From contig JAICIL010000014.1 in NCBI GenBank assembly GCA_025924435.1, positions 1-27,844 of the forward strand: DNA of 27,844 bases, given 5' to 3'. The DNA comes from Chloroflexia bacterium (GTDB lineage Bacteria > Chloroflexota > Chloroflexia > Thermomicrobiales > JALYUS01). Made by a program: the position numbers and the translations under genes. Shown piece after piece: positions 1 through 7,944 of the stretch; position 1 is the stretch's first letter; each line of letters starts with the position of its first letter. The notes beneath the pieces were generated by a model. That model did no database searches and was not told the DNA's origin. It saw nothing but the letters and a program-made list of their open reading frames with translations.

Positions 1-1
1 C

Positions 2-199
2 GCCCTCCGCACAATCGGCACGCACTCCGAGGAGACGATGATGATCGGCGACCGGATGGACACGGACATCATCGCGGGCACCGAGGCGGGCATGGAGACG
101 ACGCTCGTCCTCACCGGCGTCACGCCGCGCGAGCAAGTGGAACGTTTCCCGTACCAGCCGACGCACATCGTCGCCTCCATCGCGGAGATCGCGGTGTAG
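2..199 (+). CDS. HAD-family sugar/nucleotide phosphatase, C-terminal part (NagD-like)
   Basis: Only the last 65 codons are inside the window; the gene starts upstream of base 1. The reading frame carries the motif [16 protein letters not shown] followed by TTLVLTGVT, which is the conserved motif IV (GDxxxTDI) of the NagD/AraL branch of haloacid dehalogenase phosphatases, where the two aspartates help to hold Mg2+. The end, with a [11 protein letters not shown] segment, is also typical of that group ('P.yv..sl.el'). Known members remove phosphate from small phosphorylated sugars or nucleotides in the cytoplasm; the substrate cannot be read from this fragment. The stop is TAG. The family call is firm, the substrate is unknown. 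Confidence 0.85.
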   Translation, partial: ALRTIGTHSEETMMIGDRMDTDIIAGTEAGMETTLVLTGVTPREQVERFPYQPTHIVASIAEIAV

Positions 200-332
200 C
201 GTTCCTCACCCCCGATCCCTCTCGTACGGAGCATCGCCCCAACGCCGCGATATCAGAACATCAGGACGGCGATAGAGTGGAGAGTTGTCCGCTCTGTAAC
301 AGACGCGAATGCTCTTTCTTTTCACCCGTACA

Positions 333-360
333 TTGCTGGCGCGATGGAATTGTGTATGAT
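333..360 (+). promoter_or_regulatory. Possible sigma-70-type promoter for the small membrane protein
   Basis: TTGCTG (333-338) and TATGAT (355-360) are separated by 16 bases. A transcript would begin near 367 and give a leader of about 128 bases before the start codon at 495. This is a pattern match only; the rest of the 200-494 gap shows nothing clear. Confidence 0.35.
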
Positions 361-494
361 GTCCACGGCAATGGCCGGCGATGGGGCCGTCACATCGCGG
401 GCCGTTTCTTCGTTCTGTAGGGTATGGAGCGATGGCCTGCGGCGCGATTGGACGCGCGAGGCGGAGTAGGACGTTCAGGACGAAAGGGAGAGGG

Positions 495-884
495 ATGCGG
501 AAAGCGACCGATGGAGCGATGAAGTGGGTACTGTGGGCGATGCCCGTCGTCATCTTCGCGATGGGGTGCGTCGCGGATTTGGTATTGAACGCGGCGGCGA
601 CCAGCCCGCAGGCCGCACGGTTCCTGCCCGAACTGTGCGGGCTGACGGTCGGCGTGCTCACGGTGCTGGCCTTCGCGATGCGGCGGCAGGCGTACCTCGC
701 GGCGGGCGCGGTCTTCATCTTCGTCGAGATGGTGGCGGTGACGCTGCACATGCCGCCCGTCATGCGCGTCGGCGTCTGCACGGCATCGCTGCTGACGGCC
801 GCCGCCTGCCTCGCCGTCTACCTGCGCGGCCCGTGGGCGGCATCCGACGCCGTCTATGCCCGCGAGCAGGGAAAGCGCCCGTAA
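495..884 (+). CDS. Small four-helix membrane protein of unknown function
   Basis: The frame is open from an ATG at 381, but I chose the ATG at 495 because a purine-rich ribosome site (AAAGGGAGAGGG) lies just in front of it and the extra 38 residues look like non-coding DNA. The 129-residue product is almost all membrane: four hydrophobic stretches at about residues 10-30, 45-63, 66-85 and 90-110, with a short polar tail ending in REQGKRP. I recognise no family. It is a single gene, followed by a good intrinsic terminator at 908-941, and lies between an unrelated phosphatase and a large regulator. The positive N-terminus (MRK..) suggests a cytoplasmic N-end. That it is a real gene is likely from the ribosome site, terminator and consistent hydrophobicity. 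Confidence 0.7.
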   Translation: MRKATDGAMKWVLWAMPVVIFAMGCVADLVLNAAATSPQAARFLPELCGLTVGVLTVLAFAMRRQAYLAAGAVFIFVEMVAVTLHMPPVMRVGVCTASLLTAAACLAVYLRGPWAASDAVYAREQGKRP

Positions 885-907
885 ACCTTCACATTGCAGT
901 GACGACG

Positions 908-941
908 GACGGCGGGCAATGATGCCTGCCGTCGCTGTTTT
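908..941 (+). terminator. Intrinsic terminator after the small membrane protein
   Basis: An 11-bp stem (908-918 with 923-933, one G-U pair, four-base loop ATGA) is followed within a few bases by a run of four T. It ends the transcript of the gene at 495-884 before the regulator at 1073. Confidence 0.7.
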
Positions 942-1072
942 CCGGGACATCTCTCTGGGGGATTCTCAGGGCGTTTGCGTGCACACAGCCCTCAGTCATC
1001 TCATCCTCTGCTATACTTCTGAAATCGCACGTTTCACGTTACTTCCGCGCCTGCACGGTTTGGGAGTATCCC

Positions 1073-4039
1073 ATGACCACTCACGCCGACGATCCCCTCT
1101 TCGCGGACGGTGCGCCGGCCCTCGTTGGGCGGGAGCGGGAGCAAGCGGCGCTCCATGACCGTCTGGCCGCCACGCTCGCGGGCCGGGGAAGCCTCGTCCT
1201 GATCGGTGGCGAGGCGGGCATCGGCAAGACGGCGCTCGTCGAAACCCTGATTCGTGATGCCGAACGCCAGGGCGCGCTCGTTCTCACCGGGCACTGCTAC
1301 GACCTGACCGAGACGCCGCCGTACGGCCCCTGGGTGGAACTGTTTGGCCGCTATCAATCCCCGGATGGCTCCCCGCCGCTCCCCGCCGCCTTCGCCGAGC
1401 ACGGCATGGTGGGCGAGGTGACGAGCCAGGCGACACTCTTTCATCAGGTGCGCGATTTCCTCGGCGCGGTCGCGACGAAGCGGCCGCTCGTCCTCTTTCT
1501 CGACGATCTCCATTGGGCAGACCCGGCGCGCCTCGATCTCCTCCGCTTCCTCGCCCGTGACCTCGCCACGCATCCGATGCTGCTCATCGCGACGTACCGC
1601 GCCGATGAACTGACCCGCCGTCACCCGCTCTACGCGCTCTTGCCCGCGCTCGTCCGCGAGGCAAACGCCACCCGCCTCGATCTCCGGCGATTGCACCGCG
1701 ATGATCTCGCCGCGCTCGTCGCGCACCGGTATCGCCCGGCGGAGGATGACGCGGCGCGATTGGTCGCCTACCTTTTTGAGCGATCCGAGGGCAATCCCTT
1801 CTTCTTCGGCGAACTGCTGCGCACGCTCGAAGAAGAAGGGGCACTCCGCACCGCCGATGCGGGATGGAATCTGGAGGACCTGACGCGGGTGCGCGTGCCC
1901 GCCCTCTTGCGGCAAGTGATTGACGGGCGGCTGGCGCGATTGGGCGAGGAGACGCAGCGCCTCCTGACCATCGGGGCGGTGATCGGGCAGGAAGTGCCAC
2001 TCGCGCTCTGGGCTACGGTCGCGGAAACCGCCGAACCCTCCCTGACCGCAACGGTCGAACGCGCCGTGGACGCGCATCTGCTGGACGAGACGCCGGACGG
2101 CACGCGCGCACGATTCGTCCACGCGCTGATCCGCGAGGCGCTGTACGAAGGTATCCTCCCCTCGCGGCGGCGTGTGCAGCACCGACAGGTGGCCGAGGCA
2201 TTATCCGCGCACCCCGATCCCGACCCGGACGCAGTGGCGTACCACTTCCAGCAGGCGGGCGATCAGCGGGCGGGCGAATGGCTGATACGAGCGGGAGAGC
2301 GGGCCTATCGGGCAAACGCCTGGCTGACGGCGGCAGACCGCTACAAAATGGCGGCGGCGCTGCTGGCGACCCGCGATGACGAACTGGCAAGCGCGGGGTG
2401 GCTGCTCACTCGCGCCGCGTGGCTGCGGCGATGGGCCGACCTCGACACGGGCATCGCAACGTTGACCGAGGCAGAGCGCTATGCGCGGCAGATGGGAGAT
2501 CGCATGCTCATGGCGTGCGTTCTCTATTACCGCGGTATCCTCCGCTGCCGCGTGCAGGCGTATCAATCGGGTCTGGCTGAACTTACCAAGGGCATCACGA
2601 TGTTGGATGCGCTGTGCCGCATAGGGGACGTACGAAGGCCATTGCCCTATGCCGAAATGGACGTGTGCGATATGCCGGACCACTGGGCAACCCTCGCGAT
2701 GTGGCTCGCATTCGGTGGCCAGTGCGAAAAGGCTATCGCAATTGGCGAGCGCGCTGTGGCGCTTGATGCATCCTGCCAAGATGCGGATGCCTCAGCGCAA
2801 GAATCCATCGGCAATGCGTATTTCGCCTTCGGGCTTGCTTTCGGCGCAATGGGCCGGATCGCGGAGGCGCATGCCGCCTATGCGCAGGCCCGGCATCTCT
2901 ATCTTCCCAAAGGAAATCATCCGGGAATTGCCCAAACCGCGCTGCACGAACTGGCATGGGTCGTGATGCCGTATGAGGCGGACCAACCCGCGAAGTGCCA
3001 TGCCCTTGCGGCGGAGGCAGAGGAGCGGTGGAAATACGCGAGCAGCGCGCTCCCGTTGGACGATCCTCCGGGTTTGGCAAGCCTTCCTTCACTGGTTCTG
3101 GAAGGGAAATGGGCCGAAGCGCATGACATCAGTGTCGTCGTACGTTCCACGCAAAGCCATCGGTCACATCGGTTCGTCGCGACCGGCGCCCTTGGCATGC
3201 TGGCGCGCAATCGCGGGGAGGCGGAGGATGCCTGGGCGCTGGTGCGGGAGTGGTTGCCGTTCGGCCCCGCCACGGAACCCGGAACGATCCGTTTCCACGA
3301 TGCTCTCGAACTCCAACGCCTCGCGGCAATCCTCGCGATTGACGCGCGCGACCTTGAGACGGCACGCGCATGGCTGGCGGCGCATGACCGCTGGCTTACC
3401 TGGAGTGCCGCCGTCCTCGGCCAGGCGGAGGGCAATCTCGGATGGGCGGTCTACTACCGAGCCGCCGGAGACCGGATGCGGGCATACGAACACGTCAAAC
3501 AAGCGCTTGCCCTAGCGAGCGAACCCCGCCAGCCACTCGTGCTGCTCGCCAGCCACCGGCTTTTCGGTGAACTGGACACCGAATCCGGCGATTACGAGCG
3601 CGCGGAGGCGCATTTCGATGCCGCGCTCCGCCTCGCGGATCTCTGTACCGCCCCCTATGAGCGGGCGCTCACGCTGCTTGCCCGTGCTTCGTTGTGCGAG
3701 GCATGTAAGGATCGCACGGCGGCCTTGGCACTGCTTGGCGAAGCGCGGACGATATTCCGGCGGCTCGATGCTACTCCCGCGCTCGATCGAACGAACGCTT
3801 GTTTAGCGCGTCTTCATGCCACACTTTCACCGCACGCTCCCTATCCCGATGGGCTGACAGCGCGCGAGATAGACGTGCTGCGCCGCATCGCCGAGGGAAT
3901 GAGCAATCGGGAGATCGCGTCCACCTTGTTTATCAGTGGCCGCACAGTAAACCGGCATATTGAGAACATCTACCGAAAGATCGGCGCGCATGGCAAAGCG
4001 GACGCGACCGCCTACGCCTTTCGTCATCGCCTGACCTGA
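1073..4039 (+). CDS. Large ATPase/TPR transcription regulator with LuxR-type HTH (LAL/MalT-like)
   Basis: A 988-residue regulator of the large ATP-binding LuxR (LAL, MalT-like) type. From the N-end: a linker LVGREREQ (18-25) typical of STAND/AAA ATPases; a P-loop GGEAGIGKT at 45-53; a Walker B stretch LVLFLDDLHWAD at 139-150; a long middle region (about 390-920) of helical repeats, consistent with degenerate TPRs; and a C-terminal GerE/LuxR DNA-binding domain at about 926-988 with LTAREIDVLRRIAEGMSNRE and a recognition-helix part SGRTVNRHIENIYRKIG. Such proteins bind a ligand through the TPR part, use ATP to oligomerise and activate promoters. The start ATG is preceded by GGGAG at a normal distance, and a TATACT element lies at 1012-1017. 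Length is normal for the family. The effector and target genes are unknown; the neighbouring cupin gene in the same direction is a candidate target. Confidence 0.93.
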   Translation: MTTHADDPLFADGAPALVGREREQAALHDRLAATLAGRGSLVLIGGEAGIGKTALVETLIRDAERQGALVLTGHCYDLTETPPYGPWVELFGRYQSPDGSPPLPAAFAEHGMVGEVTSQATLFHQVRDFLGAVATKRPLVLFLDDLHWADPARLDLLRFLARDLATHPMLLIATYRADELTRRHPLYALLPALVREANATRLDLRRLHRDDLAALVAHRYRPAEDDAARLVAYLFERSEGNPFFFGELLRTLEEEGALRTADAGWNLEDLTRVRVPALLRQVIDGRLARLGEETQRLLTIGAVIGQEVPLALWATVAETAEPSLTATVERAVDAHLLDETPDGTRARFVHALIREALYEGILPSRRRVQHRQVAEALSAHPDPDPDAVAYHFQQAGDQRAGEWLIRAGERAYRANAWLTAADRYKMAAALLATRDDELASAGWLLTRAAWLRRWADLDTGIATLTEAERYARQMGDRMLMACVLYYRGILRCRVQAYQSGLAELTKGITMLDALCRIGDVRRPLPYAEMDVCDMPDHWATLAMWLAFGGQCEKAIAIGERAVALDASCQDADASAQESIGNAYFAFGLAFGAMGRIAEAHAAYAQARHLYLPKGNHPGIAQTALHELAWVVMPYEADQPAKCHALAAEAEERWKYASSALPLDDPPGLASLPSLVLEGKWAEAHDISVVVRSTQSHRSHRFVATGALGMLARNRGEAEDAWALVREWLPFGPATEPGTIRFHDALELQRLAAILAIDARDLETARAWLAAHDRWLTWSAAVLGQAEGNLGWAVYYRAAGDRMRAYEHVKQALALASEPRQPLVLLASHRLFGELDTESGDYERAEAHFDAALRLADLCTAPYERALTLLARASLCEACKDRTAALALLGEARTIFRRLDATPALDRTNACLARLHATLSPHAPYPDGLTAREIDVLRRIAEGMSNREIASTLFISGRTVNRHIENIYRKIGAHGKADATAYAFRHRLT

Positions 4040-4060
4040 AGAGCGAAGGACATGGGTAGT

Positions 4061-4080
4061 GTGCGCCATCGAAGGCGCAC
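4061..4080 (+). terminator. Short hairpin after the LuxR regulator
   Basis: A perfect 7-bp stem GTGCGCC/GGCGCAC with a six-base loop lies 22 bases after the stop codon. There is no T-run, so it may only slow polymerase or protect the mRNA end. Further on, TTGACA at 4178-4183 resembles a -35 box for the cupin gene, but I find no matching -10. Confidence 0.35.
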
Positions 4081-4258
4081 GCTCTGTCGCGCGCCGCAAA
4101 TGGGGCATCCGCCCGATGCGATGACCGCTTCCAAACTGTAGAGTCGAGCGTGCCGGGGACCTGGCGGACGCGAATCGTTGACACGCTCGCACTCGGCGGA
4201 TCCCCGGTACATCGTGCAGCGATCCACCGCCGAACGGCATCGAAACAGGAGGTGTCTC

Positions 4259-5065
4259 GTGAAGCAACGAACAACGCTTGCCCTGTGTCTCATGGTCCTC
4301 ACGCTGATTCTGCCAATGCATGGCGGAGCGGCACCCCCAAGCCCGTCGGTTCGGTATGACACAAACCTTGCGAATCTCACCATGCCGGGTGCATTCACCC
4401 TGATAGCGCGCGTGCGGGACTTCGCGCCGGGCGCATGGACAACCGTGCATATCCATGGTGGTCCGGTGCTCGTTACCGTACTGGAGGGCGAACTGACGCT
4501 GCGCATTCATGGTGGTGAGCAAAAGTATCAAAAGGGCGGGAGCTGGGTCGAGTTGCCGGGGATCGAACACGTGCATGAGGTCGGCAACACCGGCCCGGTG
4601 ATGGCGAGCGCATTGGGAACAACGCTTTTGCCAGACGGGGCGCAAGAGACGACCACGATAGACAGCGGCGGCACGCGCCCCGGCCCGACCGTGAAATACC
4701 AGGCCACATTCGAGCGATTGAGCATTGACGGCGCGTTCACCGAGTTCCAGCGGATCGTGGATTTCCCACCGGGCGCATGGACGAGCGTACATGTCCATGG
4801 TGGACCGCGATTCGTCTTAGTCCTCGGCGGCGAGATGACCCTCCGCATTAATGGCACGGAGCAGGTCTACAAGGCGGGGCAAAGTTTCCTCGAACCACCG
4901 GGCGTCGTGCATTCCGTCGGCAACGCGGGCGTGATGCCATCCTACCAGGTATCGCTGACACTCCTGCCCAAAGGGGCGCCGGAGATGACCAACCTGCAAG
5001 GTGGAGGTGCGCCATTGCCCTCGAGCGATCAGCCATTCTTCATCCGCCGGTTGGGAGATAGTTGA
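4259..5065 (+). CDS. Secreted protein with two cupin domains
   Basis: I start this gene at the GTG at 4259, which has a perfect AGGAGG six bases upstream; the open frame begins earlier (4178) but those residues look non-coding. The 268-residue product begins with a signal peptide (KQRTTLALCLMVLTLILPM) and a likely cut after a GGAA segment. Two homologous cupin barrels follow, each with the metal-type HxH motif: GAWTTVHIHGGPVLVTVLEG and GAWTSVHVHGGPRFVLVLGG, and later PGIEHVHEVGN and PPGVVHSVGN. The internal duplication is clear by eye (APGAWT/PPGAWT, GEL/GEMTLRI). Double cupins include dioxygenases, quercetinase-like enzymes and sugar-binding proteins; the exported location and missing enzyme hallmarks leave the substrate open. 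Transcription ends at a strong hairpin shared with the convergent glucarate dehydratase gene. Confidence 0.85.
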   Translation: MKQRTTLALCLMVLTLILPMHGGAAPPSPSVRYDTNLANLTMPGAFTLIARVRDFAPGAWTTVHIHGGPVLVTVLEGELTLRIHGGEQKYQKGGSWVELPGIEHVHEVGNTGPVMASALGTTLLPDGAQETTTIDSGGTRPGPTVKYQATFERLSIDGAFTEFQRIVDFPPGAWTSVHVHGGPRFVLVLGGEMTLRINGTEQVYKAGQSFLEPPGVVHSVGNAGVMPSYQVSLTLLPKGAPEMTNLQGGGAPLPSSDQPFFIRRLGDS

Positions 5066-5087
5066 GTCACCTGTCGTGTCCCACGAC

Positions 5088-5115
5088 GGCGGGAGCGGCC
5101 AACGCCGCTCCCGCC
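5088..5115. terminator. Bidirectional terminator between convergent genes
   Basis: A perfect 12-bp G+C stem (5088-5099 with 5104-5115) with loop CAAC lies between the stop codons of the cupin gene (+) and glucarate dehydratase (-). A smaller 6-bp dyad GTCGTG/CACGAC (5073-5087) lies just before it. There is no long T-run on either side. Confidence 0.6.
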
Positions 5116-5134
5116 TTCTCGCGATTCGACGCGA

Positions 5135-6415
5135 TTACCAGCGCACCGGCCGCCAGCCGGGGTGGATTTTCTGCATCTCCGCCACATCATCGCGCTTCGC
5201 TAAGCCCGCCTTTTGATACTGCTCGTGGAGGCGGGCGAGGGCATCCTCGTCCAGTTCGACGCCGAGGCCGGGCGTGTCGTCAATCATGATATGGCCGTCC
5301 TCGAATCGGCGCTTGCCGCCCACGATTATTTCCTCGACCTGCCACGGGTAGTGCGTGTCGCAGGCGTAGGTGAGATTCGGGATCGCCGCCGCGACGTGCG
5401 CCATCGCCATCAGCGAAATGCCGAGGTGCGAATTGGAATGCATGCTCACGCCCCAACCGAAGACGCGGCAGAGTTGCGCCAGTTTCACCGTCGGCAGCAG
5501 CCCGCCCCAGAGATGATGGTCGGAGAGCAGGATGTGGATCGAACCGCGCTCGACCGTCTCCGGGATGTCGGACCAGGAGGTCGTGCACATATTCGTGGCG
5601 AGCGGGATCGGCACATGCCGCGCCACCGCCGCCATGTTCTCCTTGCCGTCCGTCGGGTCCTCGTAGTATTCCAGCGTGCCCGCCAGTTCGAGGCCGATGC
5701 GGATTGAGGTGTCCACGCTCCAGACGCAGTTCGGGTCAATCCTGAGCGGCATCGCCGGCCCGAAGGCTTCGCGCATCGCGACGATGGAGGCGGCCTCGAT
5801 CTCCGGCTCGAGCACGCCCGCCTTCAGTTTGATGCTCTTGAAGCCGAATAGCCGCACGAAGTCCTGCGCCTGCCGGACGATCCCCGCAGGATCGAGCGCC
5901 TCCCGCGCGAGGTAGTGATCCCGCTCCTTGGCGGCGGTGGATGCATCCGCCAGGCCGTCCGTGCCGCCGACGCCCGCGTGCTTGTAGAAGAGATAGGCGG
6001 AGAAGGGCACCGCGCTCCGGTAGCGCCCGCCGAGCAGGTCGGCGACCGGGCGGCCCGTCGCCTTGCCGATGATGTCCAGGCAGGCGACCTCGATGGGGGA
6101 GTAACTCTGGACGGGCGAGGAGAGCGTCCCCTCCCACGGGCGATCCTTGTTCGGCGCGGCGGTCGGGTCGCCCGCGATGGCCGCCTCGATGCGCGTCAGT
6201 TGCCACGGGTCCTGCCCGATCACCCGCTCGCGCGCCGCGTTCAGGTCGCGCAGCGGGATCGCGCCGCCGTACGTCTCGCCCAGCCCGGTCAGCCCGTCAT
6301 CCGTCTTCAGTTGCACGATCGTGCGGAGCGCGTACGGTGCGTGCAGCCCGAATGCGCTCCGCAACGGCGGGTCCGCCATCGCCACCGGCACGACGCGCAT
6401 CTCGACAATCTTCAT
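5135..6415 (-). CDS. gudD: Glucarate dehydratase (enolase superfamily)
   Basis: A 426-residue enzyme of the mandelate-racemase branch of the enolase superfamily that dehydrates D-glucarate to 5-keto-4-deoxyglucarate in sugar-diacid breakdown. The N-terminal capping domain is followed by the barrel with the KxK base pair at K196 and K198 (SIKLKAG), metal ligands D227 (RIDPNC), E252 (YYEDP) and N275 (LATNMCTT), and the dyad D299 (LLSDHHLWGG) and H326 (SMHSNSHLG). These match, with an even offset, the residues known from Escherichia coli GudD. Lengths also fit. ATG at 6415 is preceded by GGAGGAAGC. A zinc alcohol dehydrogenase lies upstream on the same strand, separated by heptamer repeats, so the two may share a catabolic role, though not necessarily a transcript. 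Galactarate specificity cannot be excluded. Confidence 0.92.
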   Translation of the reverse strand: MKIVEMRVVPVAMADPPLRSAFGLHAPYALRTIVQLKTDDGLTGLGETYGGAIPLRDLNAARERVIGQDPWQLTRIEAAIAGDPTAAPNKDRPWEGTLSSPVQSYSPIEVACLDIIGKATGRPVADLLGGRYRSAVPFSAYLFYKHAGVGGTDGLADASTAAKERDHYLAREALDPAGIVRQAQDFVRLFGFKSIKLKAGVLEPEIEAASIVAMREAFGPAMPLRIDPNCVWSVDTSIRIGLELAGTLEYYEDPTDGKENMAAVARHVPIPLATNMCTTSWSDIPETVERGSIHILLSDHHLWGGLLPTVKLAQLCRVFGWGVSMHSNSHLGISLMAMAHVAAAIPNLTYACDTHYPWQVEEIIVGGKRRFEDGHIMIDDTPGLGVELDEDALARLHEQYQKAGLAKRDDVAEMQKIHPGWRPVRW

Positions 6416-6430
6416 GCTTCCTCCGGTCGT

Positions 6431-6465
6431 CAGTAGCCGGTAGCCAGTAGTCGGTAGTCGGCAGT
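6431..6465. repeat. Heptamer array, five units (consensus CRGYAGY)
   Basis: Five head-to-tail 7-base units: CAGTAGC, CGGTAGC, CAGTAGT, CGGTAGT, CGGCAGT. It begins 15 bases upstream of the glucarate dehydratase start codon, directly beyond its ribosome binding site. Confidence 0.85.
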
Positions 6466-6517
6466 CAGAACGGTTCGTATCGTCGCGAGGGTGGCCCGTT
6501 CGCTAGCGGCCTCCCCA

Positions 6518-6531
6518 CTCATTGCTCATTG
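6518..6531. repeat. Heptamer repeat, two units of CTCATTG
   Basis: Two exact CTCATTG units end directly beside the stop codon of the alcohol dehydrogenase (bases 6532-6534). The same unit makes up the array at 19267-19294. Confidence 0.7.
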
Positions 6532-7563
6532 CTAAGCCACGGCGAAGACGCATTTACCCGTCGCGCCGCCCTCGAAGGTGCGGAATGCCTCGTCCGCCTG
6601 GTCGAGCGCGAAGCGGTGGGTGATGATCCGCTGGAGCGGCGCCTGCCGGTCGGCGATGAACCGGGCGCACTCGGCGAGGCCATGCGTGCTGAAGGTCCAG
6701 GAGCCGTGGATCGTCAGTTGCTTGTGGATGATGTCGCGGCTGATGTCGAAGGTCGTCGTATTCCCCTCGCCGACGAAGCAGGCGCGCCCCCAGATGCGCG
6801 CGGACTGCACCATGTTGACGCGGGCGGCGGGGTTGCCGGTGCAGTCGAGCGTCGCGTCCGCCCCCTCGCCGTGCGTCAGTTCCTTGATCGCCGCGACCGG
6901 GTCCACCTCCCGCGGGTTGAGCGTCACGTCCGCGCCGTGCTCCCGCGCGAGGGCGAGCCGCTCCGGGGAGAGATCCACCGCGATCACCCGCGCGCCCATC
7001 GCCCGCGCCAGCAGCGTGCCGCTCAACCCGACCGGCCCCTGCCCGAAGATCGCCAGCGTGTCCCGCCCGGAGACGTCGAGCCGCTTCAGCGCCATGTAGG
7101 CGGTGCCCGTCCCGCAGGCGATGGCGGCCCCTTCATCGAAACTCAATTCATCCGGCAACCGGACGAGCGTGCTCGCGGGCACATGCATGTACGGGGCGTT
7201 CCCGCCGTTGCCCGAGAAGCCGTAGGCGACGCTGCCGTGCACGCACATCTGGCTGTATCCCGCGCGGCAGTGGTGGCATTCGTCGCAGCCGTGGTAGTGA
7301 TGGACCATCACCCGGTCGCCGATCCGCGCCTCAGCATCCGTGACGTGCGCGCCGCGCTCGACGACGATGCCGCACGGCTCGTGGCCGCCGATCGGCAGGC
7401 GTTCCGGGTCAACGTCCGCCTTCGGCGCGCGATACGGGCGGAAATCGCTGCCGCACAGGCCCGAACTTTGGATGCCGACGATCACATCCTCCGGCCCCGG
7501 TGTCGGGTCGGGAAACTGCCGCAATTCGACCTGACGATCCCCCAGAAAGACGAGTCCGCGCAT
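6532..7563 (-). CDS. Zinc-dependent alcohol/polyol dehydrogenase (MDR family)
   Basis: A 343-residue medium-chain dehydrogenase that oxidises an alcohol or sugar alcohol with NAD(P). I start at the ATG at 7563, behind GGGGAGGAA, instead of the longer frame from 7623. Catalytic zinc: C37 in SSGLCGSD and the GHE pair H61-E62. Structural zinc: the four cysteines C93, C96, C99 and C107 in HGCDECHHC...QMC. The nucleotide fold carries GQGPVGL, and the acidic residue at the end of the next strand (VIAVDLSPERL) favours NAD over NADP. The C-terminal lid runs to GGATGKCVFAVA, the normal end for the family. Close relatives act on threonine, sorbitol or L-idonate-like substrates. It stands upstream of glucarate dehydratase, which makes a sugar-derived substrate reasonable. 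A TATGAT element on the minus strand lies near 7630. Confidence 0.9.
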   Translation of the reverse strand: MRGLVFLGDRQVELRQFPDPTPGPEDVIVGIQSSGLCGSDFRPYRAPKADVDPERLPIGGHEPCGIVVERGAHVTDAEARIGDRVMVHHYHGCDECHHCRAGYSQMCVHGSVAYGFSGNGGNAPYMHVPASTLVRLPDELSFDEGAAIACGTGTAYMALKRLDVSGRDTLAIFGQGPVGLSGTLLARAMGARVIAVDLSPERLALAREHGADVTLNPREVDPVAAIKELTHGEGADATLDCTGNPAARVNMVQSARIWGRACFVGEGNTTTFDISRDIIHKQLTIHGSWTFSTHGLAECARFIADRQAPLQRIITHRFALDQADEAFRTFEGGATGKCVFAVA

Positions 7564-7944
7564 CTGGTTCCTCCCCGATTCCGAGCGGCATTCCGCCCGT
7601 GGATGGCGCCATTCTCCCACCACCCTATCATATCGGAGTTATCCGGACGACACACCGCAACGGACGCATGGCGAAAGCGAGCGGAATCGCCTCCGCACAT
7701 ACCGACGCGGTCATTTCGGCGAAAGGGACGTCCATGGAGGCGAGATCATACGCCACGAATCAGATTTCGTCTCGGAACCAATGGGACGTTTCGCCGGAAT
7801 ACTCGGTAACGGGTGCGATTGCCCATCGGCGCGCGGGAGCGGAAGGAGGTGGTAGAGTAGCGAGAGCAGTTCCGCATCGTCGCGACGATGCGCACCGGGT
7901 CCCGAAGGCGGCGCGATCTGCCGCAAACGATCAAGGAGAACCTG
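7564..7944. other. Divergent intergenic region, ADH and secreted beta-protein
   Basis: This gap carries the start signals of two divergent genes. On the minus strand a TATGAT near 7630 could serve the dehydrogenase. On the plus strand TAGAGT (7853-7858) could be a -10 box; neither has a convincing -35. The only strong structure is the 20-bp palindrome listed separately. I see no RNA gene or short reading frame with a ribosome site. Confidence 0.5.
7873..7892. promoter_or_regulatory. Perfect 20-bp palindrome upstream of the secreted protein
   Basis: CGCATCGTCG followed directly by its exact reverse complement, without spacer, 52 bases before the start codon at 7945 and about 15 bases after a possible -10 box. 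A spacer-free palindrome in this place is what a dimeric repressor operator looks like, but it could also form a hairpin in the leader. Confidence 0.45.

Noticed and set aside
1034..2182. 382-codon minus-strand open frame over the LuxR regulator
   Set aside because: Mirror of the P-loop ATPase region, no motif of its own.
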